Shown here: piece after piece, positions 6,936 through 15,938 of the stretch
How positions within the stretch are numbered: position 1 is the first letter of the stretch
Layout of the letters: each line of letters begins with the position of its first letter
Source of the DNA: Ruminococcaceae bacterium UBA3818
GTDB lineage: Bacteria; Bacillota; Clostridia; Oscillospirales; Ruminococcaceae
Direction: 5' to 3'
Assembly: GCA_002369315.1 (NCBI GenBank)
Contig: DFDW01000001.1
Coordinates: forward strand, 18,379 to 82,378
Length of the DNA: 64,000 nt
Made by a program: the position numbers and the translations under genes
Notes under the pieces: generated by a model
What the model saw: only the letters and a program-made list of their open reading frames with translations
The model's database searches: none
What the model was told of the DNA's origin: nothing

Positions 6936-7960
6936 TGAAAGTGGTAGAGGGAGTATTACTAATCGCTATCCTTGTCTTGTGTTATTGCAGCACAAGAAGT
7001 GATTTTAGTGCTGGAATTATCCGTAATAGAACACTCTTTGCTTTTGCCGCAGGAACCGTAGTAGTGGACGCCATTTATTACGGCTTTATGGCGCAAGATT
7101 TGGCAATAGAGTTTTTGCTGAATTTATGTGTGGTTTCCTTTGTCAGCCTGATTTTGTTTTATACGCATTCTTTGGCAGGAGGAGACTGCAAGCTGATCAT
7201 TGTGCTGGCGGCAATGTATCCCGCACGGTTTTATTTGGTGTACAGCAACAGTGCAATCACTTTGATTTTCGCAGTTTTTCTTGCGATACTGTTTGGCTAC
7301 CTCTATCTGCTCCTGAATTCCATTTGGGGACTGGTGACAAAAAGAAACTCCATCTCATCAAAATATATAAAAGAATATTTATCTGGTTTTGCCCTTTCCT
7401 ATGTGGCAGCCATGATTTATATTTCGGCCATCAATGTTATTTTAGTAGGGGTCAGCATGAAGGGATTGCAAATTGCTGACTGGGTTGCCTGTGCGTTATG
7501 TATGGCTGTAGCTATGTGTGTAGGGCGTTTTTCCCTGCTAAAGGGGAAGAAAGTTATTCTACCAGTATTGTTGCTGGTGATTATCGGTTCAATTTGGACA
7601 AAGAGGATTCCCTTTTCTCTAAATCCAGAAAACTATGTCTTAGCGTTTGCCTTAATGCTGTTCCAAATGGCTATTCGCACAAATCTCTATGAAAAGGTAA
7701 AGGTTGTTGAACTAAAGAAAGGTATGATTTTGTCAATGGCGTCTTCACTGATGATGCAGGCATCTATTACGAAGGGCTTGCCTGGTATATCCACCGAGGA
7801 TTTAAAAAGCCGCTTGACAACGGAAGAAATTGAAAGCATTCAAATTTGGGCACGGGCTGTACACGTTGAGGAGTTGTGCATTGTAAAAAAGATGCCATTT
7901 GCGATTTTCATTGCACTTGGCTTTATCACTTACTATGTATTGTGGAGCACGATCGTATGA
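6935..7960 (+). CDS. A24 (prepilin peptidase-like) membrane aspartic peptidase in the Hxs operon
   Basis: The 341-residue protein has about eight hydrophobic segments. Two aspartates fit the A24 active site: Asp23 in STRSDFSAGIIRNR after the first membrane segment, and Asp84 in LAGGDCKLIIVL, the GxGD-type motif. A24 enzymes cleave leader peptides of pilins and preflagellins at the cytoplasmic membrane face. No pilin gene is nearby; the gene sits inside the Hxs operon, overlapping hxsC by ATGA. Processing of HxsA is therefore a reasonable inference. It is longer than a minimal A24 peptidase, with a soluble-looking stretch near 275-320. The methylase domain of classical PilD is absent. Confidence 0.7.
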   Translation: MKVVEGVLLIAILVLCYCSTRSDFSAGIIRNRTLFAFAAGTVVVDAIYYGFMAQDLAIEFLLNLCVVSFVSLILFYTHSLAGGDCKLIIVLAAMYPARFYLVYSNSAITLIFAVFLAILFGYLYLLLNSIWGLVTKRNSISSKYIKEYLSGFALSYVAAMIYISAINVILVGVSMKGLQIADWVACALCMAVAMCVGRFSLLKGKKVILPVLLLVIIGSIWTKRIPFSLNPENYVLAFALMLFQMAIRTNLYEKVKVVELKKGMILSMASSLMMQASITKGLPGISTEDLKSRLTTEEIESIQIWARAVHVEELCIVKKMPFAIFIALGFITYYVLWSTIV

Positions 7961-9063
7961 GCATCAAATTTCCTGATTATAAGGGCAAATACAAAATAGT
8001 GTCCCTTGCATTGGATGAAACGGTTAAAGAGGATTTACAAGAAAAGGAACTGCCGCTGGTCTATGCGAAAAGCGGATATATTCGGTTGTTTCCGGAGAAT
8101 ATTGTTCTCTCGGACTCACCGTCCCATTTTGCGGAAATTTCAACCTGCAACGACTACGATGTATTTGAAATCTGGGAAAACGGTACAATGCATCGGAAGT
8201 ATAATGACAAATCGAATGATAATTATTTCTATATTACCGGGAAATGCAATTCTAATTGCTTAATGTGCCCTTCGCCGGACGCTGCCAGAAAAAACGCACC
8301 TGATGCCAATATTTTTGACCTGATAGATTTGGCCAGACATATCCCGGTGGATACCCCTCATTTGACCATTACAGGCGGAGAGCCTTTCATGGTGGGAGAG
8401 AAAATTTTCCCTTTTATTTCTTTTCTGAAAGAGAAGTTCGCCCATACAGAGTTTTTATTTTTGACGAATGGCAGAATATTCGCGGTTGAGAAGTATTGGC
8501 GGAAATTCAAGGAGTGTGCTCCTTCTAATTCCATCGTGGCCATTCCGGTTCATGGATCCTACCCAGAAATCCATGACCAAATCACCCGTGCTGACAACAG
8601 TTTCCGGCAGACTGTGCAGGGAGTCAAGGCATTGCTGAAAAGCGGGATCAGAGTAGAACTGCGATTGGTTGTCAGCCAGCTGAATATCAATGATTTTACC
8701 AACATTGCCCGTTTCATCTTGCGTGAACTTAAAGGAATTGATTATGTGAGTATCATTGGCATGGAAATGACCGGAAATGCCCGAGTAAACCAAAATCAGG
8801 TGTGGATACCATACAGGAAGGCCTTCTCCTCAATCAAGGCCGCAGTATATATGCTGGTTGAAAATGGAATGGATGTAAAGCTATATAATTTCCCCCTTTG
8901 CACAGTAGAAAGAAGTTTCTGGACATTATGCGAGAGAAGCATCTCACCGAACAAGGTGAGATTTGCTGAAGTCTGTAATTCCTGCAAACATAGAGAGGAT
9001 TGCGGTGGCGTATTTGCTGGCACCATGCAATTAGAAATAGATGAATTGGAAGCGATCCTATGA
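7957..9063 (+). CDS. hxsC: His-Xaa-Ser system radical SAM maturase HxsC
   Basis: The 368-residue protein carries the radical SAM signature CNSNCLMC (Cys97, Cys101, Cys104), ITGGEPF for SAM binding, and a C-terminal cysteine set CNSCKHREDC that may bind an auxiliary cluster. The roughly 90 residues before the signature are typical of HxsC rather than of most radical SAM enzymes. The start at 7957 was chosen because ATGA overlaps the A24 gene. With HxsB it is expected to modify the His-Xaa-Ser repeats of HxsA; the chemistry has not been assigned. The family call rests on this layout plus the neighbours. Confidence 0.85.
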   Translation: MSIKFPDYKGKYKIVSLALDETVKEDLQEKELPLVYAKSGYIRLFPENIVLSDSPSHFAEISTCNDYDVFEIWENGTMHRKYNDKSNDNYFYITGKCNSNCLMCPSPDAARKNAPDANIFDLIDLARHIPVDTPHLTITGGEPFMVGEKIFPFISFLKEKFAHTEFLFLTNGRIFAVEKYWRKFKECAPSNSIVAIPVHGSYPEIHDQITRADNSFRQTVQGVKALLKSGIRVELRLVVSQLNINDFTNIARFILRELKGIDYVSIIGMEMTGNARVNQNQVWIPYRKAFSSIKAAVYMLVENGMDVKLYNFPLCTVERSFWTLCERSISPNKVRFAEVCNSCKHREDCGGVFAGTMQLEIDELEAIL

Positions 9064-10451
9064 AACTGAATTATTTCAATTTCAAGCCTTTTGAGGATAA
9101 GATGTTGCTGACGAATGACCTTGGTAACTATATTTTTGTTTCACAAGGTGAATTCAAACATATCGTACAGAGAGATGTGGATCTATCCTCGAATGTGGGG
9201 CAAGAATTACTGCAAAAAGGCTTTGTTTATGACGACACGAACCTTGGATTTTCTTCCAGGCTCAAGTTTGATCTCCGGGAGGTAAAAGGATACGTCAACT
9301 TGGCGACTTCACTCCATATTTTTGTTGTTACAACAGCCTGTAATGCAAGCTGCATCTATTGTCAGGCAAATAACGGTAGAAAGCACTCCAATCTTTTTAT
9401 GAACCGGGAGATTGCCCAAAAGGCCGTTGATATTGCGCTGCAATCTCCAGCACATTATCTGAGCTTTGAATTTCAAGGCGGCGAGCCGCTGATGAACTTT
9501 GAAATTATTCAATACATCGTCCTATATGCAGAAGAACACAAGGGCAAGCATGAAATCAGCTACAATGTTGTGACGAATCTTACTCTAATAACCGATGAGA
9601 TTTTAGAATTTTTCCAGCAGTACCGTTTTGGTATTTCCACGTCTGTTGATGGTGCAGAGTATGTTCATGATCACAACAGGCCCTTCCGAGCTGGCGGTGG
9701 GACATTCCAAAAGGTTGTTGAAGCAATTCACACTGTTCGTGCAGCGGGACTTCATGTTGGAGCAATCCAAACCACAACACGCGCATCCTTGCCTTATCCA
9801 AAAGAAACTGTATCTGCCTATCGAGATTTGGGCTTTGACAGTATTTTTGTTCGTCCGCTCACGCCCCTTGGAAAAGCTACCTTGAATTGGAATGAAATTG
9901 GCTATACGCCGGAAGAATTTATCGAATTCTATACAAAGGCGCTGGAAGAACTTATTCATATGAACCAGAATGGCTATTATATCCGGGAAAACCACGCTTC
10001 CATCCTGTTAAGCAGAATGAGCGGAAGATTTGTCAACTACATGGAACTCAGATCCCCCTGCGGTGCTTCTGTTGGCCAACTGGCCTATTATGTAGATGGG
10101 AATATATTTACCTGTGATGAAGGAAGAATGCTGTACGAAATGGGCGACGATACATTTCGGCTGGGCAATGTTTTTACAAGCAACTATCATGACCTGATTA
10201 ATTCTGATGCCTGCAAGGCTGTGTGCTCATCCAGCGTCTTGGAAACAATTCCTTCCTGCTGTGATTGTGTATATCAGCCCTATTGTGGAACTTGCCCGGT
10301 AGTAAACTACGCCGGACATTCGGACATTATAGAGAAAGAACCGCGGGGTTATCGATGCAAAGTATATTCTGGAATGTTGGATTATCTGTTTGGTAAAATT
10401 CTGGAAAGCGATGCAGCGGTTTTGGATGTACTGGAGGCATGGAGCAACTGA
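9060..10451 (+). CDS. hxsB: His-Xaa-Ser system radical SAM maturase HxsB
   Basis: The 463-residue protein has the radical SAM motif CNASCIYC (Cys94, Cys98, Cys101), FQGGEPLMNF, and a SPASM-type C-terminal domain with CGASVGQLAYYVDGNIFTC and CCDCVYQPYCGTC, which bind auxiliary iron-sulfur clusters. SPASM enzymes modify ribosomally made peptides, for example by cross-linking or epimerising residues. ATGA overlap with hxsC indicates coupled translation. An N-terminal domain of about 80 residues resembles the peptide-recognition-like extension of HxsB. The substrate is inferred to be HxsA at 11810. Confidence 0.87.
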   Translation: MKLNYFNFKPFEDKMLLTNDLGNYIFVSQGEFKHIVQRDVDLSSNVGQELLQKGFVYDDTNLGFSSRLKFDLREVKGYVNLATSLHIFVVTTACNASCIYCQANNGRKHSNLFMNREIAQKAVDIALQSPAHYLSFEFQGGEPLMNFEIIQYIVLYAEEHKGKHEISYNVVTNLTLITDEILEFFQQYRFGISTSVDGAEYVHDHNRPFRAGGGTFQKVVEAIHTVRAAGLHVGAIQTTTRASLPYPKETVSAYRDLGFDSIFVRPLTPLGKATLNWNEIGYTPEEFIEFYTKALEELIHMNQNGYYIRENHASILLSRMSGRFVNYMELRSPCGASVGQLAYYVDGNIFTCDEGRMLYEMGDDTFRLGNVFTSNYHDLINSDACKAVCSSSVLETIPSCCDCVYQPYCGTCPVVNYAGHSDIIEKEPRGYRCKVYSGMLDYLFGKILESDAAVLDVLEAWSN

Positions 10452-10452
10452 T

Positions 10453-11817
10453 ATGAAAAAGGCGGAGATTCAAATGCAGGAAATGGATGGCTTGACAAGC
10501 TTTGAAATGTCAGAAAATTCTGAAATAGAAGAGTTGTCCCCTGCCGAGGAGTATAAGCAAGGGAAGAAAAAACGTCGTACAAAGCGCATTCTATTTATTT
10601 TGCTTATTCTTGTGGAATGCATATTGTGTGAAGTGTTTCTGGTTGGTGTTCATAACTATGATTTGAATCGTCGGGTCAATCAGGAACTGAAGAATGTGAC
10701 AGATGGAAAGGTTGCTCTGTCAACCGGAGTCTATACCGGAGAGACGGATTTCGGCTATTTCTTTGGTGAAGGTACGTTCTCCTATAATACAGGAACTGTC
10801 TATGTCGGCCAATGGGAAAATGGCAACATGAATGGCACTGGCAGTCTTAAAGTGCCGAGCGAGGGTACATATGAAGGCGAATTTCTCAATTCACAAAAAA
10901 GTGGTTACGGGACTTTCACTTGGGACGATGGCACAATCTATGAAGGTGAGTGGAAAAATGACCAGATGAATGGTCAAGGCACTTATACCAGCAATGATGG
11001 TGTAATCTATACTGGTACATTCCATGACAATCGATTCAGTGATGGAACTTGCACATTCAAGAATGAAACGGGAGCTTATTCTGCCCAGTACAAGAATTTC
11101 GAGATAGATAATCTCCAGATTTCTTTTCCAGATGGAACGACCTATTCAGGCGGAACGGACGGCAAATACCTTTCAGGTGCAGGAAGGATGGCATTTGCAA
11201 ACGAAGATCAATACGTGGGCAGCTATGAAGAAGGCAGACGATCCGGACAAGGAACTTATACCTGGATTGGCGGTGATCAATACTCTGGCGCATGGGCAAA
11301 CGATCAAATGAACGGTTCTGGCATCTATACATATGCCAGCGGCAGCACCGCCCAGGGTACTTTTCAAGACAATCTGTTCGTAGAGGGAAGCTATACTGTT
11401 ATCAATTCGTTTGGAGAATATGTTTTTACCATCGAGGAAGGAAAAGCGGTCGCTGTGGACATGACGCTGTCCAGCGGGACAACTTACACCGGTGAAATGA
11501 GTGAAGAAAAACTGACGGGTACTGCTCAGATTTCCTATAGCAATGGAGACTCTTATAGCGGTCATGTCGAAAACGGCTATAAAACCGGTCAGGGGTCTTA
11601 TATATGGAGCAGCGGTGCCTCCTATGAGGGTGATTGGTCTATGGACAAAATGAATGGCTCAGGAACCTATTATTACCCCAAAGGCAGCGCTGGATATAAA
11701 CTTGTCGGAATTTTTGAGGATGGAATCCCCACGGGGTCATGTACATATTATGTGACTTCTTCCGAGTCGTACAAAACCGACTGGACTGACGGGAGGTGTG
11801 TGAAAATCTATGAGTAA
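10453..11817 (+). CDS. membrane-anchored MORN-repeat protein in the Hxs operon
   Basis: The 454-residue protein has a charged cytoplasmic start, one membrane segment near 40-63 (ILFILLILVECILCEVFLVG) and then about twelve MORN-like repeats (patterns such as YEGEWKNDQMNGQGTY). MORN repeats form elongated beta sheets that bind proteins or lipids. The topology (short inside, large outside) places the repeats on the outer face of the membrane. It begins one base after the hxsB stop and overlaps hxsA by eight bases, so it is probably made in step with both. A MORN protein is not part of the Hxs core I know. It may scaffold the exported HxsA or link it to the envelope. Confidence 0.85.
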   Translation: MKKAEIQMQEMDGLTSFEMSENSEIEELSPAEEYKQGKKKRRTKRILFILLILVECILCEVFLVGVHNYDLNRRVNQELKNVTDGKVALSTGVYTGETDFGYFFGEGTFSYNTGTVYVGQWENGNMNGTGSLKVPSEGTYEGEFLNSQKSGYGTFTWDDGTIYEGEWKNDQMNGQGTYTSNDGVIYTGTFHDNRFSDGTCTFKNETGAYSAQYKNFEIDNLQISFPDGTTYSGGTDGKYLSGAGRMAFANEDQYVGSYEEGRRSGQGTYTWIGGDQYSGAWANDQMNGSGIYTYASGSTAQGTFQDNLFVEGSYTVINSFGEYVFTIEEGKAVAVDMTLSSGTTYTGEMSEEKLTGTAQISYSNGDSYSGHVENGYKTGQGSYIWSSGASYEGDWSMDKMNGSGTYYYPKGSAGYKLVGIFEDGIPTGSCTYYVTSSESYKTDWTDGRCVKIYE

Positions 11818-12391
11818 GAATGAAGAGCTGTTTCCGCAAATTTCAAAAAGTCTTAGCCGCTTAATTGAAGATGAGGAGGGCAATATTCCCGGCAAAAAAC
11901 TTTTGATGTTGGGAACGATGATGATTGTACTCAGCAGTTTTTTGTCACTTGACGCTTTTGCAGCGCATCGTTCCCACAGCTCCCACCGATCCCATAGTTC
12001 ACATCGATCAAGCAGCGGGCACGGAAACCACAGTAATCACAGCAACCATGCCAGCCATAGCAACCATGGCAGTCACGGCAGCCATGAAAGCCATGTTAGC
12101 CATACTTCTCATTCCAATACGGCTTCTCACTCCAATTCGTTATACAGCGCAGAAGGAGACGTAACTTATCATGCACCGTCTGTCTCTAAGGTTCCGGGAG
12201 TTGCGGTTGCGCCAGTCCAAACGACAGAGGATACATTTACGCTGCCTATCGTTGAAGAGGCGATTGAACAGCCAAATGCAACTCCGACATCAACCATCTT
12301 ACCTTCTTTGGCCGTGCCAGCAACAACGCCAGGGACGAAGATTGATGCTGGGAATATCCATCAGCCTTCAGCAACTGAAGAAGTTAAATGA
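11810..12391 (+). CDS. hxsA: His-Xaa-Ser repeat protein HxsA (exported, radical-SAM-modified substrate)
   Basis: The 193-residue protein has three parts: a leader with an acidic stretch (LSRLIEDEEGNIPGKK), a hydrophobic segment at about 30-48 ending in DAFA, and a repeat region with histidine at nearly every third residue (17 His; 11 His-Xaa-Ser and 6 His-Xaa-Asn triplets). A Pro/Thr/Val-rich tail follows. The leader resembles a signal peptide with possible cleavage after AFA near residue 52; the EGNIPG segment just before the hydrophobic part is another possible processing site. It is the expected target of HxsB and HxsC. Unlike the longer proteobacterial HxsA, no peptidoglycan-binding domain is seen. 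Confidence 0.85.
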   Translation: MSKNEELFPQISKSLSRLIEDEEGNIPGKKLLMLGTMMIVLSSFLSLDAFAAHRSHSSHRSHSSHRSSSGHGNHSNHSNHASHSNHGSHGSHESHVSHTSHSNTASHSNSLYSAEGDVTYHAPSVSKVPGVAVAPVQTTEDTFTLPIVEEAIEQPNATPTSTILPSLAVPATTPGTKIDAGNIHQPSATEEVK

Positions 12392-13539
12392 GAGGCATAC
12401 TTATGGGATTATTTAAGAATATTTTTTCAAAGAAAAAGTGCGAGCCGGAACAGCTGTTGCAGGTAGCCCCTTCGACCAATACCGGCCTCTTAGGCAAGGC
12501 GGAACTTGTCGCCAATGTGGTTTCAGCCGGGGTTGAGCAGGAAAACTTTGAAAACATGAATCAGCGCCTGGATGAACTCTCCAGTAAGGAAGAACCAGTG
12601 GAAATGTATGTGTTTCCCCACCCCGGTATTTTGGGTCCAGTGGCTTCCATTCTGGTTTGTATCATTATGTCATGTGCGTTCCTTAAATTTGGTTTAATTG
12701 GCATCGGAACACTTGCTTTTTCAGGTCATGCGCAGCATATTGCTTATGCCGTTCCAATGTTGATTGTATCAGTTGTTGCTTTGATATTGAATATGGCGAT
12801 GATTGGCCGGTCGGTATCCGTACTGAGGTTCAAAAAGCGCTTTAGCCTTTACTCTGAAATCTTGCGGTTTAAGGGGCTGGAGTACATTGAGAATCTCACC
12901 ACATTTTCTGGGGTGCCAGAGAATACGGTCATCAAGGATTTGCGGCGGGCCGTAAAGCAGAAGCTGATTCCACAAGGCCATTTTAGTAGAGAAAATATTG
13001 TTTTCATGGTGTCGAACCGACTCAACAGTCAGTATATGCAGAAACCTGCTGTGTATGATCGTTATTTCAGAAAGCAGCTCGAAGAAAAGAACCGAATTGA
13101 ATCCAGAACGGAAGAAATCTCTCAGATTATAGCGATGGGCGACGAATATATTCAGAAAATCCATGAAAGCAATGTAATCATCAAGGATAAGGCTATTTCA
13201 CGCGAACTGGATAAAATGGAGAAAGTTATCGCCACCATCTTCCATGAGATCGATGTGAATCCGGAATACGCACACAATTTGGGCCTATTTCTCTATAGCT
13301 ATCTACCGACAACCGCAAAGTTGCTGGAAGCATATATCAGCATCGGCGAGAAGAAAGTTACTGGCAGAAGCCTCGCGACAACTAAAAAGGAAATTGAAGA
13401 AGCTATACATAAAATTAACAGCGCCTTTGAACGCATTTTGGAGCGTTTGTATGAAGAACAAGAAATGGATATTGTATCGTCCATTGAAGCGCTGGAAATC
13501 GTGATGACGCAAGAAGGCCTTGTAGCAAGCGAAATATAA
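12388..13539 (+). CDS. XpaC-like (5-bromo-4-chloroindolyl phosphate hydrolysis) membrane protein
   Basis: The 383-residue protein has two membrane segments near 75-100 and 115-140, then a long helical part with DEYIQKIHESN, ISRELDKMEKVIATIF, YLPTTAKLLEAY and a C-terminal ALEIVMTQEGL, which match the XpaC family. XpaC-like proteins have no settled function and usually travel with TelA-like proteins, as here. The ATG at 12388 overlaps the hxsA stop (ATGA); 12403 (MGLFKN) is an alternative start. The operon position suggests an envelope role linked to Hxs. Its N-terminal 70 residues are unlike other XpaC proteins I recognise. Confidence 0.75.
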   Translation: MRGILMGLFKNIFSKKKCEPEQLLQVAPSTNTGLLGKAELVANVVSAGVEQENFENMNQRLDELSSKEEPVEMYVFPHPGILGPVASILVCIIMSCAFLKFGLIGIGTLAFSGHAQHIAYAVPMLIVSVVALILNMAMIGRSVSVLRFKKRFSLYSEILRFKGLEYIENLTTFSGVPENTVIKDLRRAVKQKLIPQGHFSRENIVFMVSNRLNSQYMQKPAVYDRYFRKQLEEKNRIESRTEEISQIIAMGDEYIQKIHESNVIIKDKAISRELDKMEKVIATIFHEIDVNPEYAHNLGLFLYSYLPTTAKLLEAYISIGEKKVTGRSLATTKKEIEEAIHKINSAFERILERLYEEQEMDIVSSIEALEIVMTQEGLVASEI

Positions 13540-13565
13540 ATTTTTTAAGAAAGAGGGCGGATTTC

Positions 13566-14483
13566 ATGTGTGACATGTCCCGCGAAACGAGAGCCGCTAT
13601 CAGTCTTGCAAGTGGCTCTTTGGTCGTCGGTAATCAGGACTCTCTGATGCTCTGTGGGGCATCAGCTCAGAGCAAACTGCGGGATTGCACAAACTCAATC
13701 TCTCGAATCATGCTGCAAGATAATCGTGAAATTGAAAGTGCTATTTCAGAAATTCTGTCTGAACTTGACCAATTCCACGATGAGAAAAGCCGCCGCTTCC
13801 CTTTCTTTGAAAGGAAAAAGAAAAGCGATCTAAAACTGCGAAATCAGTATCAACACATATTATCATACTTGGATCAAGTTACGCTTTTTCTTCAGCTTCA
13901 GCAATCTCAGCTGTTGAAAGAAGTAAAGCTGTTGGAAAAGCTGGAACAGTCCGTGAGAGAAAGCGGCGATGAATTGGAAGCGTGTATTACGCAGGGCTTA
14001 CTGCTTTTACAAAATCAATCACTTTCTAGCGATTCTGATTTTCGTACATGGTATTTGCGCCTTCAAAATAAGATTGGAGATTTGAAAATATCTCGGACAC
14101 TTGCACTTCAAAGCCAAGCACAAATCAAACTGTTACACGATAATGATCTCCTTTTAGTAGATAAGATTTCTCAGGCGGTTTCCAATACATTCTCACTTTG
14201 GCGCACTCAGATCACGATACAGCTGGGCCTTGATAAGATACGAAAGGACTCGGAATTTCAAAGCAAAATGAACAAAGCAGCAGGGCAAGTCCCGTTTCCA
14301 CAGAAGACTTTGATGCCTCACAAAGACGCTGAAATATCTTTAGATTCTGAGGCCTTACGTTCTTTGGATTCTGTGCTGAAAGCGCATCTCAATGAGATGG
14401 CTTTGCTTGAGAGTCAGGATCATCAACTGCGTAAAAAGCTTCAAGAAGATACTGTATGCGCGCAGGAAGTGCATACAGGTTAG
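13566..14483 (+). CDS. TelA-like (toxic anion resistance family) helical protein
   Basis: The 305-residue, mostly alpha-helical protein. LQSQAQIKLLHDNDLLLVDKI, read with SNTFSLWRTQITIQLGL, matches the conserved core of TelA (queuing helices ending in a PLWKNQ-like motif). It starts 27 bases after the XpaC-like gene with GAGGGCGG upstream. TelA-family proteins were named for tellurite resistance, but resistance is not shown for most members; pairing with XpaC is the constant feature. The N-terminal 50 residues (ETRAAISLASGSLVVG) are not recognised. It is shorter than typical TelA (about 360-380 residues). Confidence 0.7.
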   Translation: MCDMSRETRAAISLASGSLVVGNQDSLMLCGASAQSKLRDCTNSISRIMLQDNREIESAISEILSELDQFHDEKSRRFPFFERKKKSDLKLRNQYQHILSYLDQVTLFLQLQQSQLLKEVKLLEKLEQSVRESGDELEACITQGLLLLQNQSLSSDSDFRTWYLRLQNKIGDLKISRTLALQSQAQIKLLHDNDLLLVDKISQAVSNTFSLWRTQITIQLGLDKIRKDSEFQSKMNKAAGQVPFPQKTLMPHKDAEISLDSEALRSLDSVLKAHLNEMALLESQDHQLRKKLQEDTVCAQEVHTG

Positions 14484-14500
14484 TTAAATGGGTGGTGACA

Positions 14501-15938
14501 TTGAAAACAGTTGCAATTATTGGAGCGGGACCGGCTGGATTGGCAGCTGCATATGAACTGCTGAAGTATTCAGACGAATATGATGTGACTATCTATGAGC
14601 AGGAAGAAGCGGTGGGTGGTCTATCGCGGTCATTTACATTTCCGGGCGGAACTCTCGATATTGGTGGGCATAGATTCTTTACAAAAGATTCCACTGTCCA
14701 AAACCTATGGAACGATATTCTTCCGCTTTCTGATGATGGTATGCTGACCCGGAACAGGCTATCCCATATCGTCTTTCGCAATAAGCTGATAGAGTACCCA
14801 ATTCAACTGAACTTGCAAACCATAAAAGCGCTTGGCATGAGCGAAGGCCTGGAAGTTGTTACCAGCTATCTGATCAACTCTCACACAAAGAGGCAAATCA
14901 AGACTTTGAAGGATTTCTATGTCAGCCGCTTTGGAGAGAAGCTGTATTCGCTGTTTTTTCAGCAATATACCGAGAAACTTTGGGGGATTCCTGCTGATAA
15001 ACTCTCCCCCGATTGGGGTGCACAAAGAATCCAAAGAGTATCGTTGGCTGATGCTGTACATTCCGTGTTGCACGGAAAGAGAACAGATGAAGGGAAAAGA
15101 TCCCTCATTTCAAGTTTCAATTATCCCGCATTTGGTTCAGGGCAGTTATGGTCCTGCCTGGCCCAAAGAATCATAAATGCAGGCGGAACGATACACACTA
15201 ATAGCACTGTACGCAATCTGAAATGCAATGGAAATCAGGTAACATCTATTTTGATTGAGAGCGAAGGAAAGCTAACAGAAAAGTCGTTTGATTATGTCTT
15301 GTCCTCCATGCCATTGAAAGATTTGATTACAGCAACAGATCATTGCCCCTCAAATATCCGGGAAATAGCAACGCGCTTGCGATACAGGGATATGATCATT
15401 GTAGGGCTTGAAATCGCCAAATCAGATACATCAGAGCTATTAGAATCGGCGCGGCGGGATTGCTGGCTTTATGTCCAAGACCGCCTCTTTACATTTGGAA
15501 GAATACAAATTCTGAATAACTGGTCCCCGCTTCTTGTTAAATGCGAAAGCAGTACCGTCCTGGAACTGGAGTACTTCTGCAACGAAGGGGATGCCCTGTG
15601 GTGTGAATCCGATGCGTATATTGCTTCAGAAGCAGTGAGAGAATTGATACGAGGAGCAATTCTGCGCCAAAGGGACGTGTCCCCGGAGCACCTTTGTCCG
15701 AAGAATCCCAAATGCCTATCCTGTCTATACAGATGGCTACTACAACCTTGAATACATACGAAACTGGGTGGATTCTATTGATAACCTACGCTGTATGGGG
15801 AGGAATGGGCAGCATAGATATAACAACATGGATCATTCAGTAAGAGCGGGAATAGAAACGGCCAAAAGCATCAGGAATGCAAACTCTGATAAGAAGCAAT
15901 TGTGGGGGATCAATGAGCCAGAACAGTACATTGAATAA
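14501..15938 (+). pseudogene. FAD-dependent UDP-galactopyranose-mutase-like oxidoreductase, frameshifted near its C-terminus
   Basis: From TTG 14501 (GGGTGG upstream) the frame reads a Rossmann FAD motif (AIIGAGPAGLAAAYELL), GGLSRSF and GGHRFFTKD, the pattern of UDP-galactopyranose-mutase/protoporphyrinogen-oxidase-like enzymes. The first frame ends at 15751 with an unrelated tail. The missing family C-terminus lies in the +1 frame: IPNAYPVYTDGYYNLEYIR, then a GRNGQHRYNNMDHS FAD-binding motif and a stop at 15938. The switch falls near 15680-15700 (a CCCC run at 15680-15683), consistent with one inserted base. It is either a recent inactivation or a sequencing error. Intact homologues would interconvert or oxidise nucleotide sugars. 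Confidence 0.75.

Noticed and set aside
11950..12140. His-rich region as a simple metal-binding or low-complexity artefact
   Set aside because: The strict H-x-S/N period and the adjacent HxsB, HxsC and HxsD genes fit a modification substrate better, although metal binding of the product remains possible.
11925..12416. open frames in other phases across the His-Xaa-Ser gene
   Set aside because: They come from the triplet-periodic repeat; only the 11810 frame has coupling to its neighbours and a leader.
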